Positions 1 through 8,451 of a stretch of 64,000 nt of DNA are shown piece by piece. Both the position numbers and the translations under genes were made by a program. The notes below the pieces were generated by a model. The model worked only from the letters and a program-made list of their open reading frames with translations, ran no database searches and was not told the origin of the DNA. Within the stretch, counting starts at the first letter, position 1. Each line of letters begins with the position of its first letter. This stretch comes from Paenibacillus sp. BJ-4. GTDB taxonomy: Bacteria > Bacillota > Bacilli > Paenibacillales > Paenibacillaceae. The stretch covers positions 124,315-188,314 of the forward strand of contig NZ_JAIVEM010000149.1 of assembly GCF_020404765.1 (NCBI RefSeq), written 5' to 3'.

Positions 1-510
1 TGGTACATTATGCTGACGAAGTATTTAGGATTGCTAGATACGTATACAGTGCTTATTTTCCCGGGATTAATGACTCCGTTTCTGATCATTTTGATGAAAA
101 ACTTCATTCGTTCCTCCATGCCGGAAGAGCTGTTCGAGTCTGCTAAAATTGACGGTGCGGGTGATTTTAAAATCTATTATCGGATTGTGCTGCCTTTATC
201 TACGCCGGGCATTGCCACTGTAGGGCTGTTTTTGGCCCTGGCTTACTGGAATGACTGGTTCTCATCTTCACTCTTTATTAATGACCCGCATAAATACCAG
301 CTGCAATATTATCTGTATAATGTAATTAACTCTATGCAATTTATCGCCCAAATGGGGGCAGGTACTGGCGTATCACTATCCAACGACATGCCGACCGAGT
401 CGACCAAAATGGCAATGGCTATCGTGGTTACCGGGCCCATTTTACTGCTGTATCCATTCATTCAGCGCTACTTCGTCAAGGGCCTGACCATTGGTGCGGT
501 AAAAGGCTAA
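1..510 (+). CDS. Carbohydrate ABC transporter permease, 5' truncated by window
   Basis: This is the C-terminal part of a binding-protein-dependent ABC permease of the LplC/YtcP (MalG-like) type, one of the two membrane halves of a sugar or oligosaccharide importer. The frame is open at base 1, so the start lies outside the window; 169 residues remain, and the ATG at base 10 is probably internal. The cytoplasmic EAA loop that docks the ATPase is visible (ESAKIDGAG, then RIVLPLSTPG about 14 residues later), with hydrophobic segments on both sides. The tail GLTIGAVKG is usual for this subfamily. The solute-binding lipoprotein follows 111 bases downstream, as in ytcP-ytcQ pairs. The substrate cannot be read from the sequence. 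Confidence 0.9.
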   Translation, partial: WYIMLTKYLGLLDTYTVLIFPGLMTPFLIILMKNFIRSSMPEELFESAKIDGAGDFKIYYRIVLPLSTPGIATVGLFLALAYWNDWFSSSLFINDPHKYQLQYYLYNVINSMQFIAQMGAGTGVSLSNDMPTESTKMAMAIVVTGPILLLYPFIQRYFVKGLTIGAVKG

Positions 511-621
511 AGCGGCATTTATGGGCTGGGATGGCATAACGTGCTAACGTTGTGCCATCATAGCAGCACTTTTTGTAAGCGTTTTATTTAAACAGACAGC
601 CATTTCAAAAGGAGGATTCAC

Positions 622-2163
622 ATGACATTTACAAAGAAAAGAAAACAACGCATGTCCATCCTGATTGCAGTAATGGTCATCATGGCGCTATTGGCCGGAT
701 GCGGAGGTGGCAGCGGAAACAGCGCACAAAAAGCAAACGGAGAGGATGATAAATCCCAAAAAGTACAGCTGCAATTTTATATGCTGGGTGATGCTCCAAA
801 GGATTTGCCAGCGGTTGAGGCTGAAATCAATAAATTGGCGGAAAAAGATCTGAATGCCACCGTCAAATTCAACTATACGACGTGGACGGACTGGGACCAG
901 AAGTATAAGCTGCTGTTATCTTCGGGTCAGCCGATTGACCTGATATTCACTGCAGACTGGACACAGTATCAGGCCTATGCCAAGAAAGGCGCGTTCCTGC
1001 CGCTTGATGATTTGCTGCCGAAGGCCGCACCTGCCTTGCAAAAATTTGTGCCTCAGGAAATGTGGGATGGCGTTAAAATTGGTGGCAAAATTTACACCGT
1101 ACCTGGCACATATAAGGAGTATGTAACAGACGGATTTGTATGGCGTGAGGATTTACGCGAGAAGTACAACTTGTCTAAACCTACGGACATAAAGAGCTAT
1201 GAGGCTTATTTGGATGGTATCCGTCAGCATGAGCCTAATATGAAACCCATCTCTCTAAATAGCGATATTAAAGGGAACCTGCATGATCGTTATTCCGAAT
1301 TGGTAACAAAGAGTGTAGGAGCTTTGCCTTATGGCATCGGCATTAAGTATGTAAAACCAACAGAGGTTTACAAGTATTGGGGATCAGATGAGCAAAAAGA
1401 AGAGCTGAGCACTTACAAACGCTGGGCTGAAAAAGGATTTATTCCTAAAAATGTACTGAACGTAAAAGATACGCTTCAGGATCAAGTGACTTCCGGTAAA
1501 GCAGCGAGTATTTTCGGTGACAATCCAACCCGGTTTAATGATATGGTCATTAAGCTCAAAGCGTCTCACCCGGACTGGAAGCTTGATTATTATCCGTTCC
1601 CACTGACGACGGGTTTTGCAACTCCGGTGCATCCGATTCATAACGGCTTTGCGATTCCAAAAAGCAGTCCTAACCCAGCACGCGCATTGGCCTTTTATGA
1701 AAAGCTTGTGACGGATAAACGCTATAACCTGCTCACACAATACGGTATTGAAGGCAAGAACTATGAAGTCAAAGATGGTTACTATCAAATGATAGGCAAC
1801 GGCAGCACGAACGGTTTTTCACGGGAAGGCATGAACAGCTGGGCTTGGCGTAATCCGGAGTACATGCTGTTTGATTCAGGCTTCGACCGTGTGAAGAAGA
1901 TTTTTGCTGAGCTGGATAAAATCCAGAAGCCTGACCTGTTTACTGGCTTTGCAGAGGATTATACAACCTATCAAGCTGAAAAAGCGGCTTTGGAGCAAGT
2001 TGAGAAACAATATCTATATCCGCTCCAAGCTGGACTGATTGACAATGTGGATCAAGGTTTGCAGACCTTCATGCAAAAGGCAAACCAAGCTGGTCTGGAG
2101 AAAATCCAGACGGAATATACCAAACAATGGGAAGCCTACGTGAAGGAGAAGGGAATTAAATAG
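622..2163 (+). CDS. Extracellular solute-binding lipoprotein of carbohydrate ABC importer (LplA/YtcQ-like)
   Basis: This 513-residue lipoprotein should capture the substrate outside the membrane and deliver it to the permease encoded just upstream. The start has a good AGGAGG seven bases ahead. The N-terminus is a lipoprotein signal: basic residues, a hydrophobic stretch and the lipobox LLAGC with the acylated cysteine at about residue 27, then a Gly/Ser/Asn linker. The rest is a large type 1 extracellular binding protein resembling the LplA/YtcQ family, slightly over 500 residues as usual. It ends at a strong hairpin terminator, so it is the last gene of the importer operon. This family usually binds complex or plant-derived oligosaccharides; the actual ligand is unknown. 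Confidence 0.88.
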   Translation: MTFTKKRKQRMSILIAVMVIMALLAGCGGGSGNSAQKANGEDDKSQKVQLQFYMLGDAPKDLPAVEAEINKLAEKDLNATVKFNYTTWTDWDQKYKLLLSSGQPIDLIFTADWTQYQAYAKKGAFLPLDDLLPKAAPALQKFVPQEMWDGVKIGGKIYTVPGTYKEYVTDGFVWREDLREKYNLSKPTDIKSYEAYLDGIRQHEPNMKPISLNSDIKGNLHDRYSELVTKSVGALPYGIGIKYVKPTEVYKYWGSDEQKEELSTYKRWAEKGFIPKNVLNVKDTLQDQVTSGKAASIFGDNPTRFNDMVIKLKASHPDWKLDYYPFPLTTGFATPVHPIHNGFAIPKSSPNPARALAFYEKLVTDKRYNLLTQYGIEGKNYEVKDGYYQMIGNGSTNGFSREGMNSWAWRNPEYMLFDSGFDRVKKIFAELDKIQKPDLFTGFAEDYTTYQAEKAALEQVEKQYLYPLQAGLIDNVDQGLQTFMQKANQAGLEKIQTEYTKQWEAYVKEKGIK

Positions 2164-2208
2164 TTTGGTAAGGTGAGCAAGATTTCAAAAGTTGTTATGA
2201 TAGCAAGA

Positions 2209-2252
2209 AGAAAAGCAAGTCTCCAGAAAGTTGGAGGCTTGCTTTTCTAATA
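2209..2252 (+). terminator. Rho-independent terminator after the solute-binding lipoprotein gene
   Basis: A 16-base-pair stem (arms 2209-2224 and 2233-2248, one G-U pair) encloses an 8-base loop. The right arm ends in GCTTTTCT and so supplies a short T tract. Confidence 0.8.
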
Positions 2253-2332
2253 TTCGCTTATTTTTGGAGGGCTTGGCGTAGCCGGTGTTTTCTTTGGGAA
2301 GTTTGAAGTTTGTAGGGGTAAACCGCTGAAAG

Positions 2333-2462
2333 TAGCGGAGAGGGAGGAACGATTGCGTACAAGCGTCAGCGGTCGCCTTTGTCTCCGGATTTATACCGCT
2401 AAGGGAAAATCTAAAAATCCGGAGACAACAGCGATGGGAGCAACGTTCCGTTCTCGGAGCGG
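2333..2462 (+). repeat. Structured intergenic repeat element, copy 1 of 3
   Basis: This element begins with AGCGGAG and ends with CGGAGCGG. An outer helix pairs 2346-2356 with 2440-2449, leaving one A unpaired on the left arm. Inside are a core near 2361-2378 (AAGCGTCAGCGGTCGCCT), a perfect 13-base-pair hairpin stem (2380-2392 with 2415-2427) and the block AACAGCGAT at 2427-2435. The same layout recurs near 39.9 and 59.3 kb with different but still complementary helices. This copy has the most diverged core. ACCGCT just upstream (2322-2327) could also pair with AGCGGT at 2458-2463. I found no convincing coding frame in it. It fills most of the gap between the lipoprotein terminator and the convergent AraC-type gene. 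Confidence 0.7.
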
Positions 2463-2490
2463 TGGTATAGAGCGTCTAACTATGCCCCAC

Positions 2491-4752
2491 TTATTGCGCA
2501 TTTGCTTTAGAACGGCGAAAATCTGTCGGGGTTACGCCCAAACTGCGCTTGAACATGCGGTGAAAATAGGAGCTGCTCGCAAATCCGGTTTGTTCTGCCA
2601 CGTCAGCCACCGACCAGTCGGTCTGCTCCAGCAGTTCACAGGCTTTGCGAATGCGTAGCTGTTGAATGACATCAACGATGGTGGACATCGTTTGCTGCTT
2701 ATACAGCCTGCTGACATAGATCGGCGACATATCCAGCTCTTCCGCAATCTGGTTGAGACAAAAGTCGGGATCAGCATAAGCCTGCTCAATTCGCTCATTA
2801 ATTTGCCGTACCAGTCGTTCCTGCTTCGTATTTCGTTTTTCCGCTAGACTGGAACGAACATGATCAAAAACCAATTGGTAATGCTCAATCAGATCCACTG
2901 CGGTCTCTAATCGATCTGGGGATGGTAATTCAGGCTTGGATTCCACTGCAAATCCATTGTGCTCGCTCATATGCCGAACGGCATTATTCACACTCATGAT
3001 GAGCCGGGAAATTGCTACCTTAACGGCAGAAAACGGATATTCTTCCATATGCATCAGCAAATCTTTAAACATGCTGTGAGCATCCTCTGTATGACCGGAT
3101 AGCAGGGTATCGAGCATCTTCTTTTCCTTATCCGCCGGGTATACGTAATTTTTTTGCACATCTTCGTCTGTTGTGTTTTGTGCGTTAATAATACAGCCAT
3201 GACCGCGAAAAAATCGGTGCATAGATGCTTCCTGTACCTGGTGGTACAGCAAATGCAACCGCTCCGGCTGACTCGTGATGGCGCTATAGGTAAGCGATAC
3301 ACTCAGCTTCAAATATTCAAGGCAGGCTTCGCGTATTTGCCTCAATAAGGTTTCCAGCAGTACAGGGTCTGTGTACTCCGCGGCATCAAGAATATTGAGC
3401 ATCAACAGGATGCTGTCCTCGTCCGTATCAACGGTTTCCACCCGGTATGTCTGCCCGCATATTTCAGAAGCAATATTCATAATGGCAAACTTATAGGGGA
3501 GAAGATCAGGGCCGCGTTCGTTTTGCCACCGGGCATACTCATCGACCCGCAATAGTACAAGACGGTAGTCTTTGTCGAACTGGAATGTAATTCCAAGCTC
3601 ACGCAGTCGTTCTGGCTCTTCTCCGCCAGGGAGCAATTGGATACCCCGAATAATATTCCGTAAAATGTTTTGCCGAATCGTGTACATGCTGTTGCGTTTC
3701 TCCGATTCCAGGGAATTCATATGAATAACAATCTGCCCAATAGGCGTATACAGCATTTTGGACAGCAGCCACGAAGCCACGAAGCCTGCGAGTGCAATGA
3801 TGGCGGCTATCAGGAGCATGGCATTACGAATGACACTCGCCATTTTGATAACGCTTTCATATGGAGTGACACTAATATACTGCCAGCCTAGACCATCCGG
3901 AGAGGTATAGGACATAAGTGATCTTTTACCATGAAAGTCTTCTACAAAATAGCCTGTTTCCTGCTTTTTGACACGTGTGTGCAGCCATAGCTGCTCTTTT
4001 TCGTTCAAGGCTTCTTCTGTCAGTGTTGTGCCGGACAACAGTCTGCTTTGATCATCCAAAATATAAGCAGCTCCACCTGAGGCTGGGCTTTCCGCCATTT
4101 CCTTGTTCATCCAGGCCGCAGACACATTCACAATCACGGCCGAATTCATAGCTTCATTCGAGCTGATTGCGTCATAGCATAAATACGTATAAGCTGCGAT
4201 ATCTGTGCTTGCATGCTCTGCTTCAGCTGCGGAGTCTGAGGCAGACAGCAGCGGATACGTGCGTGGGATAGGTGTGAATGGTTTATAGTCCTGGTAATGA
4301 TCCAGTACGCGCATGATATCTGTGTCCACCAGCTCATTTTTGCTGAATAACCCATTTTGCCCTTGTGAGGACGCAATATAGAAATTTCTGCTTTTGGGAT
4401 TATACACATAGATGGATTCAATATACGGCATCGAATTGAGATAATTATTTAATTCAGTCATGGCAGCGGTTACATCATATACATTGGGCTCGGGATAATA
4501 CAGCAACTTGGACAGGGTACTGCTGCGATACATTTGAAACGCCAGCGATTGAGCGATTGATGTCATGTTAATGACCTCTTTGCTTCTCAATGTCAAGCTG
4601 CCGTGATTGGCCTCGAACGCCTGCTTCTTTTCCACCCGAATATAGTAGAAATAATACACAGTGGTAGATACCAGCAACGTAAGCGTGATACATAACGTGA
4701 TGCTGATCAGCAATTTGCTGTGAATCTTGTGATGCTTTTTGAAATTGCTCAT
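2491..4752 (-). CDS. Membrane-anchored AraC-family transcriptional regulator (YesS/YtdP-like)
   Basis: This 753-residue protein probably senses a ligand outside the cell and controls sugar-uptake genes, here most likely the adjacent importer. One transmembrane helix lies near the N-terminus (around residues 13-37) and a second near residues 310-335, enclosing an extracellular Cache-like sensor region. The C-terminal 100 residues are a double helix-turn-helix AraC domain (IAEELDMSPIYVSRLYKQQ, then VADVAEQTGFASSSYFHRMF). I place the start at 4752 because AGGAGG sits 9 bases upstream; an in-frame ATG at 4779 has no such site. Regulators of this design often neighbour YtcP/YtcQ transporters. The gene is convergent with the importer. 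Its inducer is unknown. Confidence 0.88.
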   Translation of the reverse strand: MSNFKKHHKIHSKLLISITLCITLTLLVSTTVYYFYYIRVEKKQAFEANHGSLTLRSKEVINMTSIAQSLAFQMYRSSTLSKLLYYPEPNVYDVTAAMTELNNYLNSMPYIESIYVYNPKSRNFYIASSQGQNGLFSKNELVDTDIMRVLDHYQDYKPFTPIPRTYPLLSASDSAAEAEHASTDIAAYTYLCYDAISSNEAMNSAVIVNVSAAWMNKEMAESPASGGAAYILDDQSRLLSGTTLTEEALNEKEQLWLHTRVKKQETGYFVEDFHGKRSLMSYTSPDGLGWQYISVTPYESVIKMASVIRNAMLLIAAIIALAGFVASWLLSKMLYTPIGQIVIHMNSLESEKRNSMYTIRQNILRNIIRGIQLLPGGEEPERLRELGITFQFDKDYRLVLLRVDEYARWQNERGPDLLPYKFAIMNIASEICGQTYRVETVDTDEDSILLMLNILDAAEYTDPVLLETLLRQIREACLEYLKLSVSLTYSAITSQPERLHLLYHQVQEASMHRFFRGHGCIINAQNTTDEDVQKNYVYPADKEKKMLDTLLSGHTEDAHSMFKDLLMHMEEYPFSAVKVAISRLIMSVNNAVRHMSEHNGFAVESKPELPSPDRLETAVDLIEHYQLVFDHVRSSLAEKRNTKQERLVRQINERIEQAYADPDFCLNQIAEELDMSPIYVSRLYKQQTMSTIVDVIQQLRIRKACELLEQTDWSVADVAEQTGFASSSYFHRMFKRSLGVTPTDFRRSKANAQ

Positions 4753-4811
4753 GTGGACAGGCCTCCTGTCTGTGTGCACATAGCTGTTGAGTACACCCTT
4801 TTTATGTATTC

Positions 4812-4887
4812 ATTATACGTGTGTTCCTGTGAACAGGACAGTGAACAAACCGATTTTTTGTGAACAATAGCGACTTTTTCGCGAAAA
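4812..4887 (-). promoter_or_regulatory. Probable promoter/operator region of the AraC-type gene with three GTGAACA repeats
   Basis: On the minus strand TATAAT occurs at 4817-4812. Upstream of it the plus strand carries GTGAACA three times (4829-4835, 4841-4847, 4860-4866), the first forming the inverted repeat TGTTC-N4-GAACA. A 12-base palindrome TTTTCGCGAAAA follows at 4876-4887. No good -35 box is spaced correctly, which is common for activated promoters. The operator role is inferred. Confidence 0.4.
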
Positions 4888-4978
4888 GGCCAGGAACACC
4901 ATACGCAGATTCGATTGCGTCGGTTCCCGGCCGGGTTTGTCAGTTCAAATAATAGAAGGAAAGATGACGGTTGTTTAA

Positions 4979-5692
4979 TCAGTCAGGGAACTGCACGTTA
5001 CCTTTAACGATATAGGCTCCGCCTGAGCCATTTTCCGCTAAAGCTGGAATGGTATCGTTCAGTACGACACCGCGAATGTCCGTAATCCGGATTTTTAAAG
5101 GCTGGTTGCCTAAATTAGTTCCCAAAAAGTGGTTGTAGTCCTGTTTTTCAAGATTGAGCCATTGTCCATTCTGTTGGACTTCCATTTTCAAGACCGGATA
5201 TTTATGATTGCGTACTTGAATGGCTGCCCACCATCTGCTGCTGCCTTCTTTAATGCGGTAGGAAACGTTGCCGGTAACCGGAGCCTTGACAACCTTCCAC
5301 GAAATATTGATTTTTCCATCAATTTGATTGCCGATTTGGTTGAAAGCATTCGGGGACAGATCAAGCGCACCGCTTGGACCTTCAGGGTAAAGATCTGTTA
5401 CATATACGGTCGTTTTTCCTTTGGGGCTTTGAACTTCCAAATAGGCACCAGCTAATGCAGCCTTGATTCCGTTATAATCCAGCTGTGTGCGGTTAAGAGC
5501 TGTAATTTTGGCATCTGAAGGGATGGGATCAAGTAATAATGCCCCTCCCGAGTAACCTGATCCTGTATAGGTGGCATATCCCGTATATGTATCATTCCAA
5601 GCAGCTGAAGCGGGAAGAGCGAACAAAACAAGACTGAGCAGTGATGTCAGACCGACAGTTTTAAACTTGCGGATTGCAGATTTTTTTTGCAT
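4979..5692 (-). CDS. yoaJ: Secreted expansin (YoaJ/EXLX1 family)
   Basis: This is a bacterial expansin, a secreted non-hydrolytic protein that binds and loosens plant cell wall cellulose and peptidoglycan; Bacillus YoaJ (EXLX1) helps root colonisation. The 237-residue product has a signal peptide ending in ALPASA before AWNDTY. Domain 1, a double-psi barrel, shows GYATYTGSGYSGGA and the motif VTDLYPEG with the conserved Asp, followed by GALDLSPNAF. The cellulose-binding second domain shows SSRWWAAIQVRNHKYPV, with surface aromatic residues. Similarity to YoaJ as remembered is very high along the whole length. I chose the start at 5692 because AAGGAGG lies 8 bases upstream; ATGs at 5698 and 5713 are in frame but badly spaced. 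It is a single-gene unit. Confidence 0.93.
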   Translation of the reverse strand: MQKKSAIRKFKTVGLTSLLSLVLFALPASAAWNDTYTGYATYTGSGYSGGALLLDPIPSDAKITALNRTQLDYNGIKAALAGAYLEVQSPKGKTTVYVTDLYPEGPSGALDLSPNAFNQIGNQIDGKINISWKVVKAPVTGNVSYRIKEGSSRWWAAIQVRNHKYPVLKMEVQQNGQWLNLEKQDYNHFLGTNLGNQPLKIRITDIRGVVLNDTIPALAENGSGGAYIVKGNVQFPD

Positions 5693-5921
5693 AATCATTT
5701 CCTCCTTGTTCATTTAATAGATTTATATAGTAAATATAAACACTATATTACATAATATTTCAAATTGTACAATAGGCCTTTAAGGAAAAAAGGAGAATTT
5801 AAAAGTTGTTTGTCAACATTGGTATAGGCCATATGTCGTGTTTTGGGAAGTGGGTAAACTGTGCTTTTTTTCGCAGAATGATTATAGAATAATGCGATGC
5901 TGCCCTATGTACAGGAGGCCA

Positions 5922-6038
5922 ATGCACAGCATGTTCCCCGTAAATTCAGACCCATCGCTAAACGAATTTTCAGTTAAAGGGCGAATTGACGAGGAATGCG
6001 CTGAATTTGTTGTGGATGCCTATTGTGGTTTATCCTAG
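5922..6038 (+). CDS. Doubtful small ORF, 35-38 residues
   Basis: A short frame follows an AGGAGG at 5913-5918. The ATG at 5922 is only three bases from it and the ATG at 5931 is twelve bases away, so neither spacing is good. The predicted peptide is acidic (for example RIDEECAEFVVDAYCG) with two cysteines and matches no family I know. A TATAGAAT-like -10 box lies at 5883-5890. It abuts an alcohol dehydrogenase remnant, so it may be another piece of decayed sequence. I see no modification or export genes nearby. Confidence 0.2.
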   Translation: MHSMFPVNSDPSLNEFSVKGRIDEECAEFVVDAYCGLS

Positions 6039-6200
6039 GAGGTCGGAATCCCGAAACGTTTGTCTGAGCTGGGAGTAACCGATCCGGACCTTAATCTGTT
6101 AGCAGACAATGCGATGAAAGATGCATGTGCATCTGCATCTGGTAATCCATTTCAACCGACCAAAGAGGAAGTTAATGCTCTGTTTCAAAAAATACTTTAA
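6039..6200 (+). pseudogene. 3' remnant of an iron-containing alcohol dehydrogenase gene
   Basis: Only the last 50 or so codons of an iron-dependent alcohol dehydrogenase (YugJ/FucO type) remain, opening after a TAG at 6036-6038 and ending at TAA 6198-6200. The readable segments IPKRLSELGV, MKDACASASGNPFQPTK and EEVNALFQKIL match the usual C-terminus (a LP-x-L-x-LG motif, an Asp-Ala/Pro-Cys segment, then an NP-x-P-x-T-x-E-x-V tail). There is no start codon, nucleotide-binding domain or metal-binding His cluster. An intact copy may exist elsewhere in the genome, leaving this as the trace of a deletion. The identification rests on motif memory and is fairly secure for so short a piece. Confidence 0.65.
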
Positions 6201-6377
6201 AGGGAGTGCCTGCACTGGAAAGCGCATGTTTGGACTAGGACTTTTGGAGGATGTCCTGTAAATAGAATAAGCGAACTATTGTTCTCCTTTTGTTTGTCGT
6301 ATACAATCGAATCATGCTGATTCTAATAGAGTAACTTGAACTCTGTTGTATGCTGCAACGAAAGGATGTTATGCACC

Positions 6378-7094
6378 ATGATGGGAAGAGCCCATTTGAT
6401 TATTGGAACCGGGGTCTCCCTGTCGGTATTAGCTTTGAGTGGACACGAAGTGACACTAGCTGCCGTGGCTGCTGCTGTGGTCGGTTCACTGTTGCCGGAT
6501 ATTGATGAACCTAACTCGATGCTCGTGAGTCGTGCGTTGCCTACGAAAATGCTTAGACTCGTACAGCTTCTGATGATTGGGGCTGCCGGCTGGGTATTTT
6601 TCACCCGTATGGCCCCACCGCCGTGGAATCTTGTTCTGGCTTTGCTGATGATCAGCGCTTCCTTTATGCCTTCACGATCCATGCGCAAGGTCATTATCTT
6701 TTTAATTGGTATTGGCTTAGCCTGGTATGGGGAAGCATATGCGCCGTGGAACTACATTGCCGGGTGTCTGCTGATCATCTGTACGCTTGTCCCACACCGG
6801 GGATTGACACACACGGTGTACGGGACAGCGGCATGGACTGCTTTGCTGTACGGCACGACTCGTCTGCATGGGGATAGCATATGGCTGGCCGGAGGTATGG
6901 CGTACTTGCTGCATTTGCTCGCTGATTCCTTGACGAATAACGGTATTAAACCTTTGCCGCCGTTCAAATGGAAGCTGCGGTTTAAGCTGATGAGTACCGG
7001 AACCCGCAAGGGGGCAAAGGTTGAGAACGTCTGCATCACTTTAACAGCTGTACTTGTCGTTATTGCTTTACTTCGTTATAAGCATTTAATTTGA
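6378..7094 (+). CDS. DUF457 membrane-bound metal-dependent hydrolase (YdjM-like)
   Basis: This is an integral membrane protein of the YdjM/DUF457 group, thought to be metal-dependent hydrolases but biochemically undefined. The product starting at 6378 (MMGRAHLIIG) has 238 residues. His-5 in the opening motif and the downstream HRGLTHT are the conserved putative metal ligands; GSLLPDIDEPNS carries the conserved Asp residues. Several hydrophobic helices separate them, and LADSLTNNGI is the last conserved block. An earlier in-frame ATG at 6336 lacks a ribosome-binding site, whereas AAAGGA precedes 6378 by about 11 bases. The gene stands alone and shares a bidirectional terminator with the aminopeptidase gene opposite. 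Confidence 0.8.
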   Translation: MMGRAHLIIGTGVSLSVLALSGHEVTLAAVAAAVVGSLLPDIDEPNSMLVSRALPTKMLRLVQLLMIGAAGWVFFTRMAPPPWNLVLALLMISASFMPSRSMRKVIIFLIGIGLAWYGEAYAPWNYIAGCLLIICTLVPHRGLTHTVYGTAAWTALLYGTTRLHGDSIWLAGGMAYLLHLLADSLTNNGIKPLPPFKWKLRFKLMSTGTRKGAKVENVCITLTAVLVVIALLRYKHLI

Positions 7095-7119
7095 GACTTT
7101 CATTCTGTTCTATCAAATC

Positions 7120-7164
7120 AAAAAAACAGTCAATGCACGTACAACGTGTTTTGACTGTTTTTTT
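7120..7164. terminator. Bidirectional terminator between DUF457 and M42 peptidase genes
   Basis: The arm AAAAAACAGTCAA (ending 7133) pairs with TTGACTGTTTTTTT (7151-7164). An A-run on one side and a T-run on the other let it work for both convergent genes. Confidence 0.85.
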
Positions 7165-7190
7165 AATAGGCTGTGACTCTCTATGATATC

Positions 7191-8270
7191 TTAGGCTCGT
7201 TCAATAATCGTATTCAGCGTGGTACGATCCAGATTTTGTACCAGCTTGACGATCAGTTCTTTGGCTGCATCGTAATCATCGGTGTGAATAATAGATGAGG
7301 AAGTATGGATGTATCGTCCGCAAATACCAATGACGGTAGAGGGTACACCAATTCCGCTCAAGTGCACCTGCCCTGCATCTGTTCCCCCTGTAGAAATAAA
7401 ATATTGATATTTGATTTTGTGTGTTTCCGCCATGTCCTGTACATATTCTACAATCCCGCGATGCGTAATCATACCTGGATCAAATACCCGCAGCAGTGCG
7501 CCTTTGCCAAGCTGCCCGTATGCATTCGGATCACCGCCCATATCGTTGGCAGCACTGCAATCCAGTGCAAAGAAAATGTCCGGCTGAATCAGATTGGCCG
7601 CTGTACGTGCACCGCGCAGTCCCACTTCCTCCTGGACAGTAGCTCCTGCATACAACGTATTAGGAAGTTTGTTCTTTTCCTTATGTAATGCCTCCAGCAG
7701 TTCAATTGCCAAGCCTACACCATAGCGGTTATCCCATGCTTTAGCCATGATTTTTTTAGGATTTGCGAGTGGCGTGAATTCACAGATCGGTGCAATGGCC
7801 GTTCCAGGTACGATCCCCAGCTTTTGCGCTTCCTGACGGCTGTCAACACCGATATCCAGATACATATGCTTGATGTCCATGGGCTTGCTGCGTTGAGACT
7901 CATCCAGCAAATGAGGCGAGACAGAACCGACTACACCGATCACTGGACCATTAGGGGTCAGCACCTGAAGACGTTGTGACATGATGGCCTGACTCCACCA
8001 GCCTCCAACCGGCTGAAAACGAATCATTCCATTTTCCGTAATGCCGTTCACGATAAAACCGACCTCATCCAGATGGCCTGCCACCATCACACGTGGTCCA
8101 CTTTCTTCACCGCGTAGTACGCCAAAAAGACTGCCCAAACGATCTTGCACAATTTCATCCGTATAACCGGATATCTGTTCTTTAACCCATGCCCGCAGCT
8201 CACGCTCGTGACCGGGAATGGAAGGAAACTCCGTTAAAGTTTTAAACAATTCCAAAGTTTTTGATTCCAT
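7191..8270 (-). CDS. ysdC: M42 family glutamyl aminopeptidase/endoglucanase-like (YsdC/FrvX)
   Basis: This 359-residue enzyme belongs to the M42 dinuclear-metal aminopeptidases, cytosolic tetrahedral complexes that trim oligopeptides from the N-terminus; some members were misnamed cellulases. The ligands are visible in order: AGHLDEVGF (His and the neighbouring Asp), AKAWDNRYG (bridging Asp), VQEEVGLRGA (catalytic and metal-binding Glu pair), ALDCSA (Asp) and the terminal SSSIIHTDDYD (His). Length and motif order are standard, so it should be active. AAGGAG lies upstream of the start. It is transcribed alone, opposite to both neighbours. Confidence 0.92.
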   Translation of the reverse strand: MESKTLELFKTLTEFPSIPGHERELRAWVKEQISGYTDEIVQDRLGSLFGVLRGEESGPRVMVAGHLDEVGFIVNGITENGMIRFQPVGGWWSQAIMSQRLQVLTPNGPVIGVVGSVSPHLLDESQRSKPMDIKHMYLDIGVDSRQEAQKLGIVPGTAIAPICEFTPLANPKKIMAKAWDNRYGVGLAIELLEALHKEKNKLPNTLYAGATVQEEVGLRGARTAANLIQPDIFFALDCSAANDMGGDPNAYGQLGKGALLRVFDPGMITHRGIVEYVQDMAETHKIKYQYFISTGGTDAGQVHLSGIGVPSTVIGICGRYIHTSSSIIHTDDYDAAKELIVKLVQNLDRTTLNTIIERA

Positions 8271-8361
8271 GGTGTATTCCTCACTCCTTATTAATTAACC
8301 AGTGGTCGTCATGTGTTTAGTATGAAGGCATTTTTATGGAATGTCCACGATATCATTTTCC

Positions 8362-8393
8362 TGACATAACATTTCCCCAAAAAGCTCATAATG
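8362..8393 (+). promoter_or_regulatory. Candidate sigma-G/sigma-F promoter of the spoVA operon
   Basis: TGACATA (8362-8368) and CATAATG (8387-8393) are separated by 18 bases. They resemble the forespore sigma-G consensus TGAATA and CATACTA with usual spacing. The position, about 60 bases before spoVAC, fits the known forespore expression of spoVA operons. Confidence 0.45.
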
Positions 8394-8451
8394 ATAAAGA
8401 CCCAAGCAATCTGAACCGCCAAGCGCGGAACTTACGAATAAGGGGTGGTGA

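Larger units (their letters stand above)
5693..6377. other. Gene-poor interval with remnants
   Basis: These roughly 685 bases between the expansin and the DUF457 gene hold the AT-rich upstream region of the expansin gene, one doubtful short reading frame (5922-6038) and the 3' end of a lost alcohol dehydrogenase gene (6039-6200). Bases 6201-6335 contain nothing I can identify. Confidence 0.6.

Noticed and set aside
2333..2462. Repeat copies as CRISPR or IS remnants
   Set aside because: There are single scattered copies, no spacers, no transposase fragments and no obvious target duplications; covarying helices point to a structured element, though a MITE cannot be fully excluded.
2353..2658. 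101-codon plus-strand frame across repeat copy 1 and the end of the AraC-type gene
   Set aside because: It runs through a structured repeat and antisense to a real gene, has no Shine-Dalgarno site, and its sequence is not protein-like.
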